Of a stretch of DNA of 49,602 bases, positions 27,915 to 35,463 are shown piece by piece (positions within the stretch are counted from its first letter, which is position 1; every line of letters starts with the position of its first letter). This DNA is from JAKOQB01 sp036824465 (GTDB lineage Bacteria; Pseudomonadota; Gammaproteobacteria; Burkholderiales; Burkholderiaceae_F), in contig DAITAC010000019.1 of NCBI GenBank assembly GCA_036824465.1, forward strand, positions 1 through 49,602, read 5' to 3'. Under the pieces are notes generated by a model. It had not been told where the DNA came from. It saw only the letters and a program-made list of their open reading frames with translations, and searched no databases. A program made the position numbers and the translations under genes.

Positions 27915-28565
27915 ATGAGCATGCACGCCGACACGACGGCCCTGATGCGCGCAGCGCGTTCTGCGCTGCTCGGGCGCGCCAGCTTGCTGCGCATAGAGGG
28001 CAATTCAGAAGAGGCAATCATCGACGCGCTGCTGGATCGCGAGGTGCACGTCGAACCGCCGAGCGAAGCCGAATGCCGTGAGTATTACGATGCGCACCAG
28101 CAATCGTTTCGGGCCGGCACCCTGGTCGAAGCCGACCACATCCTGTTCGCGGCACAGCGGGACTCCTACCGACCGGCGCTGCGCGATTTCGCGCAAGAAA
28201 AGCTCGCCACTCTGCAACGCGGCGAGATCGATTTCGCGGACGCCGCAAAGCAGTGGTCGAACTGCCCTTCCGGTGCGCTTGGCGGCAATCTTGGCCAGCT
28301 CACGCGGGAGCAAGTCGTCCCCGAATTCTGGCAGGCGCTGGAGGAATTCGGCGCTGCCGGCCTCGTGCCGTCCCTGATCGAGACGCGCTTCGGCGTGCAC
28401 ATCGTGCGCGTGACACGCCGCGTGCCGGGCGATCTGCTGCCGTTCGAATTCGTCGCCGATCGGATCGCCACGCTGCTGGCCGACCGCAAATTGCGCCGCG
28501 CGCTGCGCGAGTACGCGCATGCGCTGGCGCACGAGGCCCTCAACGACAATGCGCACGCGAACTGA
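27915..28565 (+). CDS. PpiC/parvulin-type peptidyl-prolyl isomerase of the nar operon
   Basis: A 216-residue protein with a helical N-terminal chaperone-like part (1-65) and a rotamase domain (about 70-165). Parvulin hallmarks: EADHILFA, FADAAKQWSNCPSGALGGNLG and the ETRFGVHIVRV strand. A C-terminal helix follows. No signal peptide, so it should act in the cytosol, as NifM-type isomerases do. Such isomerases commonly follow narGHJI in proteobacteria and probably help fold NarGH. The start at 27915 (MSMHADTT) is preferred to one overlapping narI. Confidence 0.88.
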   Translation: MSMHADTTALMRAARSALLGRASLLRIEGNSEEAIIDALLDREVHVEPPSEAECREYYDAHQQSFRAGTLVEADHILFAAQRDSYRPALRDFAQEKLATLQRGEIDFADAAKQWSNCPSGALGGNLGQLTREQVVPEFWQALEEFGAAGLVPSLIETRFGVHIVRVTRRVPGDLLPFEFVADRIATLLADRKLRRALREYAHALAHEALNDNAHAN

Positions 28566-28740
28566 CACAGCCGGCAGCGCGAGGCGACGGAATCTGCTTA
28601 CGCCACTGGCCCCGGATGCCGTGCTGCAGGTGCGCGATTCGCCGGAGGCACTTCGGCGCGTCGAGCCGGCCGAAGTACCCGCGGGCGAAATTGCGCCCTG
28701 CGCGAGGTCGATACCCGATATTGGTGACATTTCGACCTGA
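28549..28740 (+). CDS. Doubtful small ORF after the isomerase gene
   Basis: An open frame of 63 codons (begins MRTRTDTAGSARRR) overlaps the isomerase 3' end by 17 bases. Third-position G+C is lower than in the neighbouring genes, no ribosome site is clear and I recognise no family. The 271-base gap it partly fills (28566-28836) otherwise shows only a weak FNR-like site near 28797. It is probably non-coding; listed for completeness. Confidence 0.15.
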   Translation: MRTRTDTAGSARRRNLLTPLAPDAVLQVRDSPEALRRVEPAEVPAGEIAPCARSIPDIGDIST

Positions 28741-28836
28741 ACTGGCCTTACTTTCGCGGTGGCAACGGTCGCCGAATCTGCTGGATCGCGTTTCGCTTGA
28801 TCTCGCACAAGGACAGGCGTCGCGACGGACGGCACT

Positions 28837-30096
28837 GTGCGCGTTTTGGTGTCAATTCGTGTGCTGAAAATCAACTGCGATCTGCCGTTGCTGAACCTCG
28901 CGGGCCGCGAGGTGCTGCCCATTGTCCAGGGCGGGATGGGTGTGGGCGTGTCCGCGCATCGACTCGCGGGCAGCGTGGCCGCATGCGATGCGGTCGGCAC
29001 GCTGTCGTCAGTCGATCTGCGCCGTCATCATCCGGACCTGATGGCGCGGACCGCGCACCTCGGCACCGGAGCCGATACCAAGGCCGCGATCAACGCGGCA
29101 AATCTCGAAGCGCTCGAGCGCGAAATCGGTGCCGCGCGCCAGATCGCTCAGGGTCGGGGCCTGCTCGCGGTGAACGTGATGCGCGCGGTTGCGGAATACG
29201 CGCCCTATATCCGGCGCGCGTGCGAGAGCGGCATCGATGCGGTGGTGGTCGGCGCCGGGCTGCCACTCGATCTCCCCGACCTCGCGGCGGACTTTCCGCG
29301 TGTTGCGCTGATTCCGATTCTGTCGGACGCGCGCGGCATCGCACTGATCCTGAAGAAATGGGAACGCAAGGGTCGGTTGCCCGATGCGATCGTGATCGAG
29401 CATCCGAAGCATGCCGGCGGCCACCTGGGGGCCGCCCGTATCGAGGACCTGAACGACCCCCGATTCGATTTCGAGAACGTCCTTCCCGAGGCTCGTGCAC
29501 TGCTGCGCGCGCTGGGCGCGGAGGATCGTGTGCCGCTGATCCCCGCCGGCGGCATCAACACGCCACAGCGCTTGCGCAGCCTGTTCGCGCTCGGTGCCTC
29601 GGCGGCGCAGATCGGCACCGCGTTCGCGGTTACGCAGGAATGCGACGCACATCCCGAGTTCAAGCGTGTGCTTGTGGAAGCGAAGACCGAAGACATCGTC
29701 GAGTTCGTCAGCGTCGCCGGGCTGCCGGCGCGCGCCGTGCGCACGCCGTGGCTGGATAGGTATCTGAAGCTGGCGCCCAAGCTGCAGGCGAAGCTCGCCG
29801 AGCGCACGGCAACGAAGCCCCGCTGCCGGATGGCGTTCGACTGCCTGGCACAGTGCGGACTGCGCGACGGCATCGCCAAGATCGGCCAGTTCTGCATCGA
29901 TCACCAGCTGGCTGCCGCGCTGCGCGGTGATGTGATGCACGGGCTGTTCTTCCGCGGCGCCGGGAAGCTGCCCTTCGGTTCGCAGATCCGTTCCGTACGC
30001 GACCTGATCGCCTTTCTGCTTGACAAGCCAATCGCCGAAATCGCCGCCGTGCGCGAGAAGGTCAGCGCGCTGCTGGCGGAACCTGTTCCGGCATGA
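28837..30096 (+). CDS. NAD(P)H-dependent flavin oxidoreductase, nitronate monooxygenase-like
   Basis: A 419-residue TIM-barrel FMN protein. Seen: PIVQGGMGVGVSAHRLAGSV near the N-terminus, the HPKHAGGHLG segment with the likely catalytic His, and the FMN phosphate site PAGGINTPQRL followed by GASAAQIGTAFAV. A roughly 100-residue C-terminal extension with several Cys (CLAQCGLRDG) is not part of the basic nitronate monooxygenase fold. The start is uncertain: GTG 28837, or GTG 28861, which gives a more usual N-terminus. Proximity to nar genes suggests a role in nitro-compound or NO-derived stress. The stop overlaps the next small ORF. Confidence 0.85.
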   Translation: MRVLVSIRVLKINCDLPLLNLAGREVLPIVQGGMGVGVSAHRLAGSVAACDAVGTLSSVDLRRHHPDLMARTAHLGTGADTKAAINAANLEALEREIGAARQIAQGRGLLAVNVMRAVAEYAPYIRRACESGIDAVVVGAGLPLDLPDLAADFPRVALIPILSDARGIALILKKWERKGRLPDAIVIEHPKHAGGHLGAARIEDLNDPRFDFENVLPEARALLRALGAEDRVPLIPAGGINTPQRLRSLFALGASAAQIGTAFAVTQECDAHPEFKRVLVEAKTEDIVEFVSVAGLPARAVRTPWLDRYLKLAPKLQAKLAERTATKPRCRMAFDCLAQCGLRDGIAKIGQFCIDHQLAAALRGDVMHGLFFRGAGKLPFGSQIRSVRDLIAFLLDKPIAEIAAVREKVSALLAEPVPA

Positions 30097-30347
30097 CCGC
30101 GGCCGCCGTGCACAAGCCGGAGCTCGCATGCCCCGCGGCTTTGCTTTGCGCGCTGCGGATCAGCGCAGCGGCCGCCGCGATCTGGAAACTCGTCGCTGGC
30201 GATGAGGACATCGGGTCACCGATGTTTGAGCACATGCCGATAATTGATGGTGACACAGGGCCCGGCCTGCGGCTGACGAACACGCTTGTCGCCATCGGCC
30301 CGCTCGTGTCGGCCTTCCCGCGAGAGTACGACAGCGGTCACCGATGA
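30093..30347 (+). CDS. Small hypothetical protein, coupled to both neighbours
   Basis: An 84-residue frame whose ATG overlaps the flavoprotein stop (ATGA) and whose stop overlaps the NnrS start (ATGA), a strong sign of a real coupled gene. Codon use is GC-rich at third positions like the neighbours. One hydrophobic stretch (about 14-33, ALLCALRISAAAAAIWKLV) could be a membrane helix; the rest (SPMFEHMPIIDGDTGPG) is not recognised. It might be the eroded remnant of a longer membrane protein. I assign no function. Confidence 0.5.
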   Translation: MTAAAVHKPELACPAALLCALRISAAAAAIWKLVAGDEDIGSPMFEHMPIIDGDTGPGLRLTNTLVAIGPLVSAFPREYDSGHR

Positions 30348-31624
30348 CGCAGAAGACGATTCCACTGGTGCAGGAACATTCCGCGCCGACGGGTAATCCC
30401 TCTCTACGCTGGCTCCTGGTCGCGCCGCACCGGCTGTTCTTCTTCAGCGGCATGCTCGGCATCGTCGCCACCTCGATCTGGTGGCTGGTGCAGATCGTTG
30501 CGCGCACCGCGGACAGCCCGATCGCACTCGAGTTGCCGGCTGCCTGGATGCATGGCTGGCTGATGCTTAACGGTTTCCTGCCGTTCTTCATGTTCGGTTT
30601 CCTGTTCACCGCGGGCCCGAAGTGGCTGAACGTGATCGCGCCCGCCGCCCGCGACGTTGCGTTGGCGGGCGCGCTGGCGCTCGCCGGACTGATGCTGGCG
30701 CTGGCCGGCGCGCACGCGAGCGTTCTGCTGGTATGCGCCGGCGCGCTGTTGATCGCGGCCGCCTGGACCCGGCTGTTGTGGCGTTTCGGCCATCTGATAC
30801 GCGCGAGCCGCGTCGAAGATCAGGTGCATGCGCGGTTGGTGCTGACAGCCTTCTCGTTCGGGACCCTGGCGCAGCTGGTGTTTGCGGTCGGGGTCGTTCA
30901 GCTCGACGCACGCTGGATTCATTCGGCCGAGATGCTGACGACCTGGTTCTTCGTCGCTCCGGTCTTCGTTACGGTCGCACATCGGCTGATTCCGTTCTTC
31001 ACGGCGAGCGTGGTGCCGTTCCTTGATGCGTGGCGGCCGCTGTGGCTGCTGTGGTCGTTTCTCGGGCTCGTGCTGGGGCACGGTGTCCTGCCGGTCATCG
31101 CGATCGCCACCTCGTCCTTCGCGTTCAGCATGGTGCGACTGCTCGTCGACGTCGCCGCTAGCGCGTTGCTGTTCTTCGTCGCGTGGCGCTGGGGCGTGGT
31201 GCAAAGCCTGCACAACCGGCTGCTGGCGATGTTGCACCTCGGTTTCCTGTGGCTCGGAATCGCGTTCGCGCTGTATGCGTGGAACACCGCGGTGGCGCTC
31301 GCCGGAATCGAACGCGCGACGCTCGGATTGGCACCGTTGCACGCGCTGACAATGGGGTTCTTCGGCACCGTGACGCTGGCAATGGTCACCCGCGTGACTG
31401 CGGGTCATGGCGGCCGGCAGTTGGTCGCCGACAACCTGACCTGGTCGCTGTTCTGGACCTTGCAGGCTGCCGTGCTGGTGCGCGTACTGGTCGACGCGCT
31501 GCCGGCGCAGGCGTCGTGGCTGACGCCGGCAGCGATCGTGCTTTGGTGCGCGGCGCTCCTGCCATGGGCGGCGCGCAACCTGTCGATCTACCTGCGCGCA
31601 CGCGCCGACGGCCGGCCCGGCTGA
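30344..31624 (+). CDS. nnrS: NnrS family heme-copper membrane protein
   Basis: A 426-residue protein with about twelve hydrophobic helices. NnrS hallmarks are HRLFFFSGMLGI near residue 28, the WMHGWLMLNGFLPFFMFGFL segment, and LHALTMGFFGTVTLAMVTRV followed by TAGHGGR near residue 330. NnrS proteins are NO-regulated membrane proteins that protect denitrifiers against nitrosative stress by limiting iron-nitrosyl formation; they carry heme and copper. It is coupled to the preceding small gene and is followed 6 bases later by sirB2-like. Confidence 0.95.
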   Translation: MTQKTIPLVQEHSAPTGNPSLRWLLVAPHRLFFFSGMLGIVATSIWWLVQIVARTADSPIALELPAAWMHGWLMLNGFLPFFMFGFLFTAGPKWLNVIAPAARDVALAGALALAGLMLALAGAHASVLLVCAGALLIAAAWTRLLWRFGHLIRASRVEDQVHARLVLTAFSFGTLAQLVFAVGVVQLDARWIHSAEMLTTWFFVAPVFVTVAHRLIPFFTASVVPFLDAWRPLWLLWSFLGLVLGHGVLPVIAIATSSFAFSMVRLLVDVAASALLFFVAWRWGVVQSLHNRLLAMLHLGFLWLGIAFALYAWNTAVALAGIERATLGLAPLHALTMGFFGTVTLAMVTRVTAGHGGRQLVADNLTWSLFWTLQAAVLVRVLVDALPAQASWLTPAAIVLWCAALLPWAARNLSIYLRARADGRPG

Positions 31625-31630
31625 GGAGGC

Positions 31631-32008
31631 ATGTACGCGACGCTCAAGGCGATCCACGTCGCCTGCGTGATCGTGAGCGGCACCGGTTTTGTCGCGCGCG
31701 GCGCGCTGATGTTTGCCGGATCAAGTTGGCACAACGCGCGCGTCGTGCGCATCGTGCCGCACATCGTCGACACCGTGCTGCTCGCCTCGGCGATCACGAT
31801 GGCCGTGCTCGCGCGCCTGGTGCCGACCCAGCAACCGTGGCTGCTGGCAAAGATCATCGCGCTGCTCGGCTACATCGTGCTTGGGGCGATCGCGCTTCGA
31901 TACGGCCGTACGCCGAACCAGCGCACGCTGGCATTCGCCGCCGCGCTTGTGGTGTTCGCCTATATCGTTGCCGTTGCCCTGACGCGCTCGCCCGGCCTCG
32001 GCGTGTGA
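31631..32008 (+). CDS. SirB2 family membrane protein
   Basis: A 125-residue protein with four membrane helices and the SirB pattern: MYATLKAIHVACVIVSGTGF at the start, then a central RIVPHIVDTVLLASA. SirB2 homologues often lie beside denitrification genes in betaproteobacteria but have no assigned biochemical role. Two conserved His (in KAIH and PHIVD) could bind heme, which is my inference. It starts 6 bases after nnrS and converges with the CBS gene. Confidence 0.85.
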   Translation: MYATLKAIHVACVIVSGTGFVARGALMFAGSSWHNARVVRIVPHIVDTVLLASAITMAVLARLVPTQQPWLLAKIIALLGYIVLGAIALRYGRTPNQRTLAFAAALVVFAYIVAVALTRSPGLGV

Positions 32009-32044
32009 CGCTGATCGGTCTGGCCCCGTCGCGTCGCGGGTGAC

Positions 32045-32476
32045 CTACCGCGTTTCCTCGATGTGCTTGCGCCGCCGTTCCTCGGCGACGAACTCCTCCA
32101 GGTCCGGATCCAGGGCGTCGCGTGCCGATACGATCCCGATCGGTTTGCCCTGATCGATGACCGGCAGGTGCCGAAAGCCATTCTCGTGCATCACCAGCAT
32201 TGCGAGGCCGAAGGATTTGTCGGGCGTGATGGTTTTTGGCGCGGGCGTCATCACATCGGCGAGCAGCGTGTCCTTCGGTTCCAGCCCACGCGCAATGACG
32301 CGGAACAGCGCATCGCGCTCGGTGAAGATCCCGACCACGTGTTCGTCTTCGACGACCACAATAGCGCCGACCTGCTGATCCGCCATCATCATCGCCGCCT
32401 TGCTCACGGGCGTCTTGGGCGTAGCAATCAGCAGCTTGCGCCGCTCCATAACGCTTCTCACCGGCTGGCTGAACAC
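32045..32476 (-). CDS. CBS-domain protein
   Basis: A 143-residue protein made of two CBS motifs (about 10-60 and 75-130) that form one Bateman module, the usual binding fold for adenine nucleotides. Motif ends are seen in GIFTERDAL and GIVSARDAL. The start codon is GTG at 32476, with AAGGA about 10 bases before it. It may sense energy charge and regulate a neighbour; such single-Bateman proteins are frequent near anaerobic respiration genes. It is encoded downstream of, and in the same direction as, the cytochrome b fusion gene. Confidence 0.9.
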   Translation of the reverse strand: MFSQPVRSVMERRKLLIATPKTPVSKAAMMMADQQVGAIVVVEDEHVVGIFTERDALFRVIARGLEPKDTLLADVMTPAPKTITPDKSFGLAMLVMHENGFRHLPVIDQGKPIGIVSARDALDPDLEEFVAEERRRKHIEETR

Positions 32477-32557
32477 GTGGGGCTTCCTTCTCCTATTAGC
32501 GCGGCAACGCCGTACACGCGAAGCTAACCGCCATACGGAGCGCCTCCTTGATGGCGA

Positions 32558-34501
32558 TCAAGGTTGTCCGGGTGATACGGCCTCCGGGCGTTGCGACGTG
32601 AACGCATCCGACAGACACGATGCCTCGTCCAGTCCGTGCGCCAGCAGCGCCGGGCGGGCGTGCTCCACCATCTGCATCGACCCGCACGCATAGACGAGGT
32701 GACCGGCGAGATCCGGGAAATCCTCCAGCAGCGCCTCGTGGACCAGCCCGGTGCGGCCACTCCACTCGTCCTCCGGCCCGGCCTCGGACAGAACGGGAAC
32801 GAAGTGGAAATTGGTGTGCTGGCGCTCCCACTGCTGCGGCAGATCCAGCATGTAAAGGTCGCGACGTTTGCGCACACCCCAGTACAGGTGGAGCGGACGC
32901 GGCTCACTACGCGCGAACGCCTCTTCGAGCAGGCTCTTGACTGGCGCGAACCCGGTCGCACCGGCGACAAAGATGATGGGATGCTCGCCCTCGCGCAACA
33001 CCGTTTCGCCCAGCGGGCCTTCGAAGCGCATCCGGTCGCCGACCCGCAGCCGCTCGAATACATGAGTCGTGAAACGCCCGCCGGGAATGCGGCGCACGTG
33101 CAGGTCGATCCGGTCGGTCGTGCCGCTGCGCTCGGTAAACGAATACGCGCGGCGCGCCCCGTCATCGAGCAGGATGTTGATGTACTGCCCGGCCCGGTAT
33201 GTGATGTGCGTGCCGGGGTGAAGGCGCAGCGTGAGCGCCATCACGTCTGGCGCCAGTCGTTCAAGCTTCTCGACGCTGGCGTGGTAGACCGACAGCGGCT
33301 CTTCACGCGCGGCCGCGCCCTCCTCCAGTTCGATTTCAACGTCGCTCAGCGCGATGGCGCAACACAGCAAGGCGTCGCCGCGCGCACGCGCTTGCGTGGT
33401 CAGTGCGGCAGGCTGATACACGCCTGGGTCGACATCCCCGATCAGCACCTTTGCACGGCACTCACCGCAACCGCCCGACCGGCACTCGAACGGCAACGGC
33501 ACACCACCGCGCAGTCCGGCATCGAGCAGCGTCTCACCGGGGCGGACCGGCACCGTGCGGTTTCCCGGGTGCACCGTCATCTGCCAGGCGCGCACCGCGC
33601 CGCGCTTGGGCGGCGGCAACCATGGGACGAGCGCGAACAGAACCGTGGCGCCGGCCACCACCATCCACAGCGCAGCCGCATGACCGCGGGTGACGACTGG
33701 ATACAGCGCCAGATAGAACCAGTCGAGATCAAGCCGACTGGGCTGCGTGGCGAAATCGGCCGCGCCCTGGCTCACCGCCGGTTTGAGCAGCGACAGCCCC
33801 ATGAGCATTGCCATCAGCCCGAACGCGAGCGCGCGCGGCGGCAGCGTGCGCGCCCGCGGCACGCGTTGCGTGTGCACCCACAAGGCCGCCAACGCCACGA
33901 GCGGAATGCCGATGTGCAGGAACTGCAGCAGCGAGAAGAAGCGATCGGTGATCGCCTCGGGCAGGATGAAGTTGCGCACCAGCCGGCCGCGGAAGACCGG
34001 CAGCGCATCGAACCATTCGGCGGTGGTCACCACGGTGTACTGCGCCAGTCGGTCCCACGGCAGCATGTAGCCGTTGACGCCGGAGACGTAGACGAGCCAC
34101 AGCACCACAATGCCGGTGAGCCACGAAAACGCCCGAAAGCCCCGGTAGCGGTCGAAGAAGAAGTGACGCGCGAGGTGCAGCAGCATCGTCAGCACCATCG
34201 CGGCCGATGCGTAGCGATGCAGGCTGCGCATCACGCCACCGGCCCACCACTGCTGGTGCGTCAGGCGCTCGACCGACGCAAAGGTGGTATCGACGCCGGT
34301 TTCGTAGAACGCATAGACGTAGAAGCCGCTCGCCACCACGACCCAGAACATGAAGTAGCTGATCGCCCCCAGGTGGTACAGCGGATTGATCGCATCGCCA
34401 AAGATGCGATTGAACACGCTGTCCATGCGCACGATCACGCGCTGGCCGGCGGAGTGAATGGTCTTGAGCACGTGGCGGCGTCGGGTTCCGGAATCACGCA
34501 A
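32558..34501 (-). CDS. Cytochrome b / 2Fe-2S ferredoxin / FAD-NAD(P) reductase fusion
   Basis: A 647-residue three-part protein. The N-terminal half is a cytochrome b6-like membrane domain with both heme ligand pairs at the canonical 14-residue spacing (His95/His109 and His196/His210) and the GYMLPWD motif. Next is a plant-type 2Fe-2S ferredoxin (Cys340, 345, 348 and 380). Last is a ferredoxin-NADP reductase module with an FAD motif (RAYSFTERSG) and NAD(P) loop (VAGATGFAPVKS). It could connect NAD(P)H with the quinone pool. A cytochrome b/b6 fused to NAD(P)- and FAD-binding domains was noted in Accumulibacter. Start 34501 is uncertain; ATG 34426 (MDSVFNRIFGD) is also possible. Confidence 0.88.
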   Translation of the reverse strand: MRDSGTRRRHVLKTIHSAGQRVIVRMDSVFNRIFGDAINPLYHLGAISYFMFWVVVASGFYVYAFYETGVDTTFASVERLTHQQWWAGGVMRSLHRYASAAMVLTMLLHLARHFFFDRYRGFRAFSWLTGIVVLWLVYVSGVNGYMLPWDRLAQYTVVTTAEWFDALPVFRGRLVRNFILPEAITDRFFSLLQFLHIGIPLVALAALWVHTQRVPRARTLPPRALAFGLMAMLMGLSLLKPAVSQGAADFATQPSRLDLDWFYLALYPVVTRGHAAALWMVVAGATVLFALVPWLPPPKRGAVRAWQMTVHPGNRTVPVRPGETLLDAGLRGGVPLPFECRSGGCGECRAKVLIGDVDPGVYQPAALTTQARARGDALLCCAIALSDVEIELEEGAAAREEPLSVYHASVEKLERLAPDVMALTLRLHPGTHITYRAGQYINILLDDGARRAYSFTERSGTTDRIDLHVRRIPGGRFTTHVFERLRVGDRMRFEGPLGETVLREGEHPIIFVAGATGFAPVKSLLEEAFARSEPRPLHLYWGVRKRRDLYMLDLPQQWERQHTNFHFVPVLSEAGPEDEWSGRTGLVHEALLEDFPDLAGHLVYACGSMQMVEHARPALLAHGLDEASCLSDAFTSQRPEAVSPGQP

Positions 34502-34610
34502 CGCTACGGGCGCGACCGCGGATGCGGTTTAACTTGAATCATCGAACGACATGGTGAACGCGCGTCCATCCGGGATGCGCTGCAGCAACCGCAGGCCAGA
34601 TCCGGAATGC

Positions 34611-34624
34611 TTAAGGCGTATCAA
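34611..34624 (+). promoter_or_regulatory. Candidate FNR/DNR box before the oxidase-like cluster
   Basis: TTAAGGCGTATCAA matches TTGAT-N4-ATCAA at 8 of 10 positions. A -10-like TAAGGT (34646-34651) is centred 31 bases downstream, the spacing of class II FNR/DNR promoters, which would place the transcript start near 34659, about 60 bases before the first gene. This fits NO- or oxygen-controlled expression by the DNR-like protein encoded at 45432-46139. Confidence 0.5.
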
Positions 34625-34719
34625 TTTTTTTCCGCGCGACGCTGCGTAAGGTTGCCCGCTACCGAAACCCTGCGGCCCGCCGCCGCGGGTGCGATCGGTT
34701 GTTCACCCGGGAGGAAGCG

Positions 34720-34893
34720 ATGGAAGAAAAGTCAAAAGGGGCCGCTGCGGAAGAGCGCATCCCCGCGTTTCAGATGATGCTCGACAACCCGTTCCTGTTG
34801 CTGTTCCTGGGCATCGCGCTGCCGACAGTGCTTTACATCGTCTGGGGCGTGATGGAAATCGTGGGCATTCCGATCAGTCCGCTGGCGAAATAA
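34720..34893 (+). CDS. Small single-helix membrane protein of the oxidase-like cluster
   Basis: A 57-residue protein with a charged N-terminus (MEEKSKGAAAEER) and one long hydrophobic segment (about 22-48). It follows GGGAGGAAG at good spacing, so the start at 34720 is preferred to an in-frame ATG-like start at 34699. It is located directly before subunits II and I. By analogy with the one-helix subunit IIa of ba3-type oxidases, it is probably an accessory subunit of the same complex. The assignment is from size and context only. Confidence 0.65.
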   Translation: MEEKSKGAAAEERIPAFQMMLDNPFLLLFLGIALPTVLYIVWGVMEIVGIPISPLAK

Positions 34894-34911
34894 CTTCCGG
34901 GAGCGCATGCG

Positions 34912-35454
34912 ATGAGCGCAATTCAACCGCCTGCACAACGCGTCTGGTGGAAGCAGCCGATCCACAAGGACGAATTGTTCTGGATCGTGATTGCCTTTGC
35001 CTGGTGCCTCATCATGTTCTTCATGATGCCGTACTGGCACGTCTACGGTAAGCAGAACCTGTCGAGCGAGACCTATCGCGTCAAGCCGGCGATGTACCAG
35101 AAGGCCGCCGAGGAGATGGTGGCCAAGTACACGGTGCGCACCGAGACCGACGAGAAGATTCCGGTGGTGAAGCCGCCGGCCGGTGCCGACGTTTTCCTGA
35201 TCGCGCGCCTGTGGGCATGGTGGCCGATCCTCGAACTGCAGCAGGGCAAGACCTACCGGCTGCATCTGACCGCGATGGACTATCAGCACGGCTTTTCGCT
35301 GCAACCGGAGAACATCAACATCCAGGTGCTGCCGGGCTATGAACACGTGGTCACGATCACGCCCAACCGAAGCGGCACCTACGCGATCCTGTGCAACGAG
35401 TTCTGCGGCATCGGCCATCACAAGATGGTTTCCAAGCTGTACGTGACGCAATAG
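34912..35454 (+). CDS. Heme-copper oxidoreductase subunit II with CuA site
   Basis: A 180-residue protein with one N-terminal membrane helix (about 21-41) and a periplasmic cupredoxin domain. The complete CuA set is visible: His126, then CNEFCGIGHHKM giving Cys161, Glu163, Cys165, His169 and Met172, with the same spacing as the short subunit II of ba3-type oxidases. It should accept electrons from a soluble c-type cytochrome or cupredoxin. It lies 18 bases after the small gene and 9 bases before subunit I. Gene order (II, I, cyoE, SCO) recalls the norSY-senC clusters of ammonia oxidisers. Confidence 0.9.
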   Translation: MSAIQPPAQRVWWKQPIHKDELFWIVIAFAWCLIMFFMMPYWHVYGKQNLSSETYRVKPAMYQKAAEEMVAKYTVRTETDEKIPVVKPPAGADVFLIARLWAWWPILELQQGKTYRLHLTAMDYQHGFSLQPENINIQVLPGYEHVVTITPNRSGTYAILCNEFCGIGHHKMVSKLYVTQ

Positions 35455-35463
35455 GGGACGGTC

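Noticed and set aside
28797..28810. TTGATCTCGCACAA as an FNR box for the nitronate monooxygenase-like gene
   Set aside because: 8 of 10 positions match, but class II spacing would put the transcript start past the GTG 28837 start and no -10 is present. It could matter only if GTG 28861 is the true start.
32591..34537. 648-codon plus-strand open frame opposite the cytochrome b fusion gene
   Set aside because: The product is compositionally biased, while the minus strand shows four heme His, a ferredoxin and a reductase in order.
34534..34546. TTGAATCATCGAA as an FNR box for the divergent cytochrome b fusion gene
   Set aside because: It is a palindrome but one base too short for the TTGAT-N4-ATCAA spacing, and no -10 is seen at the right distance.
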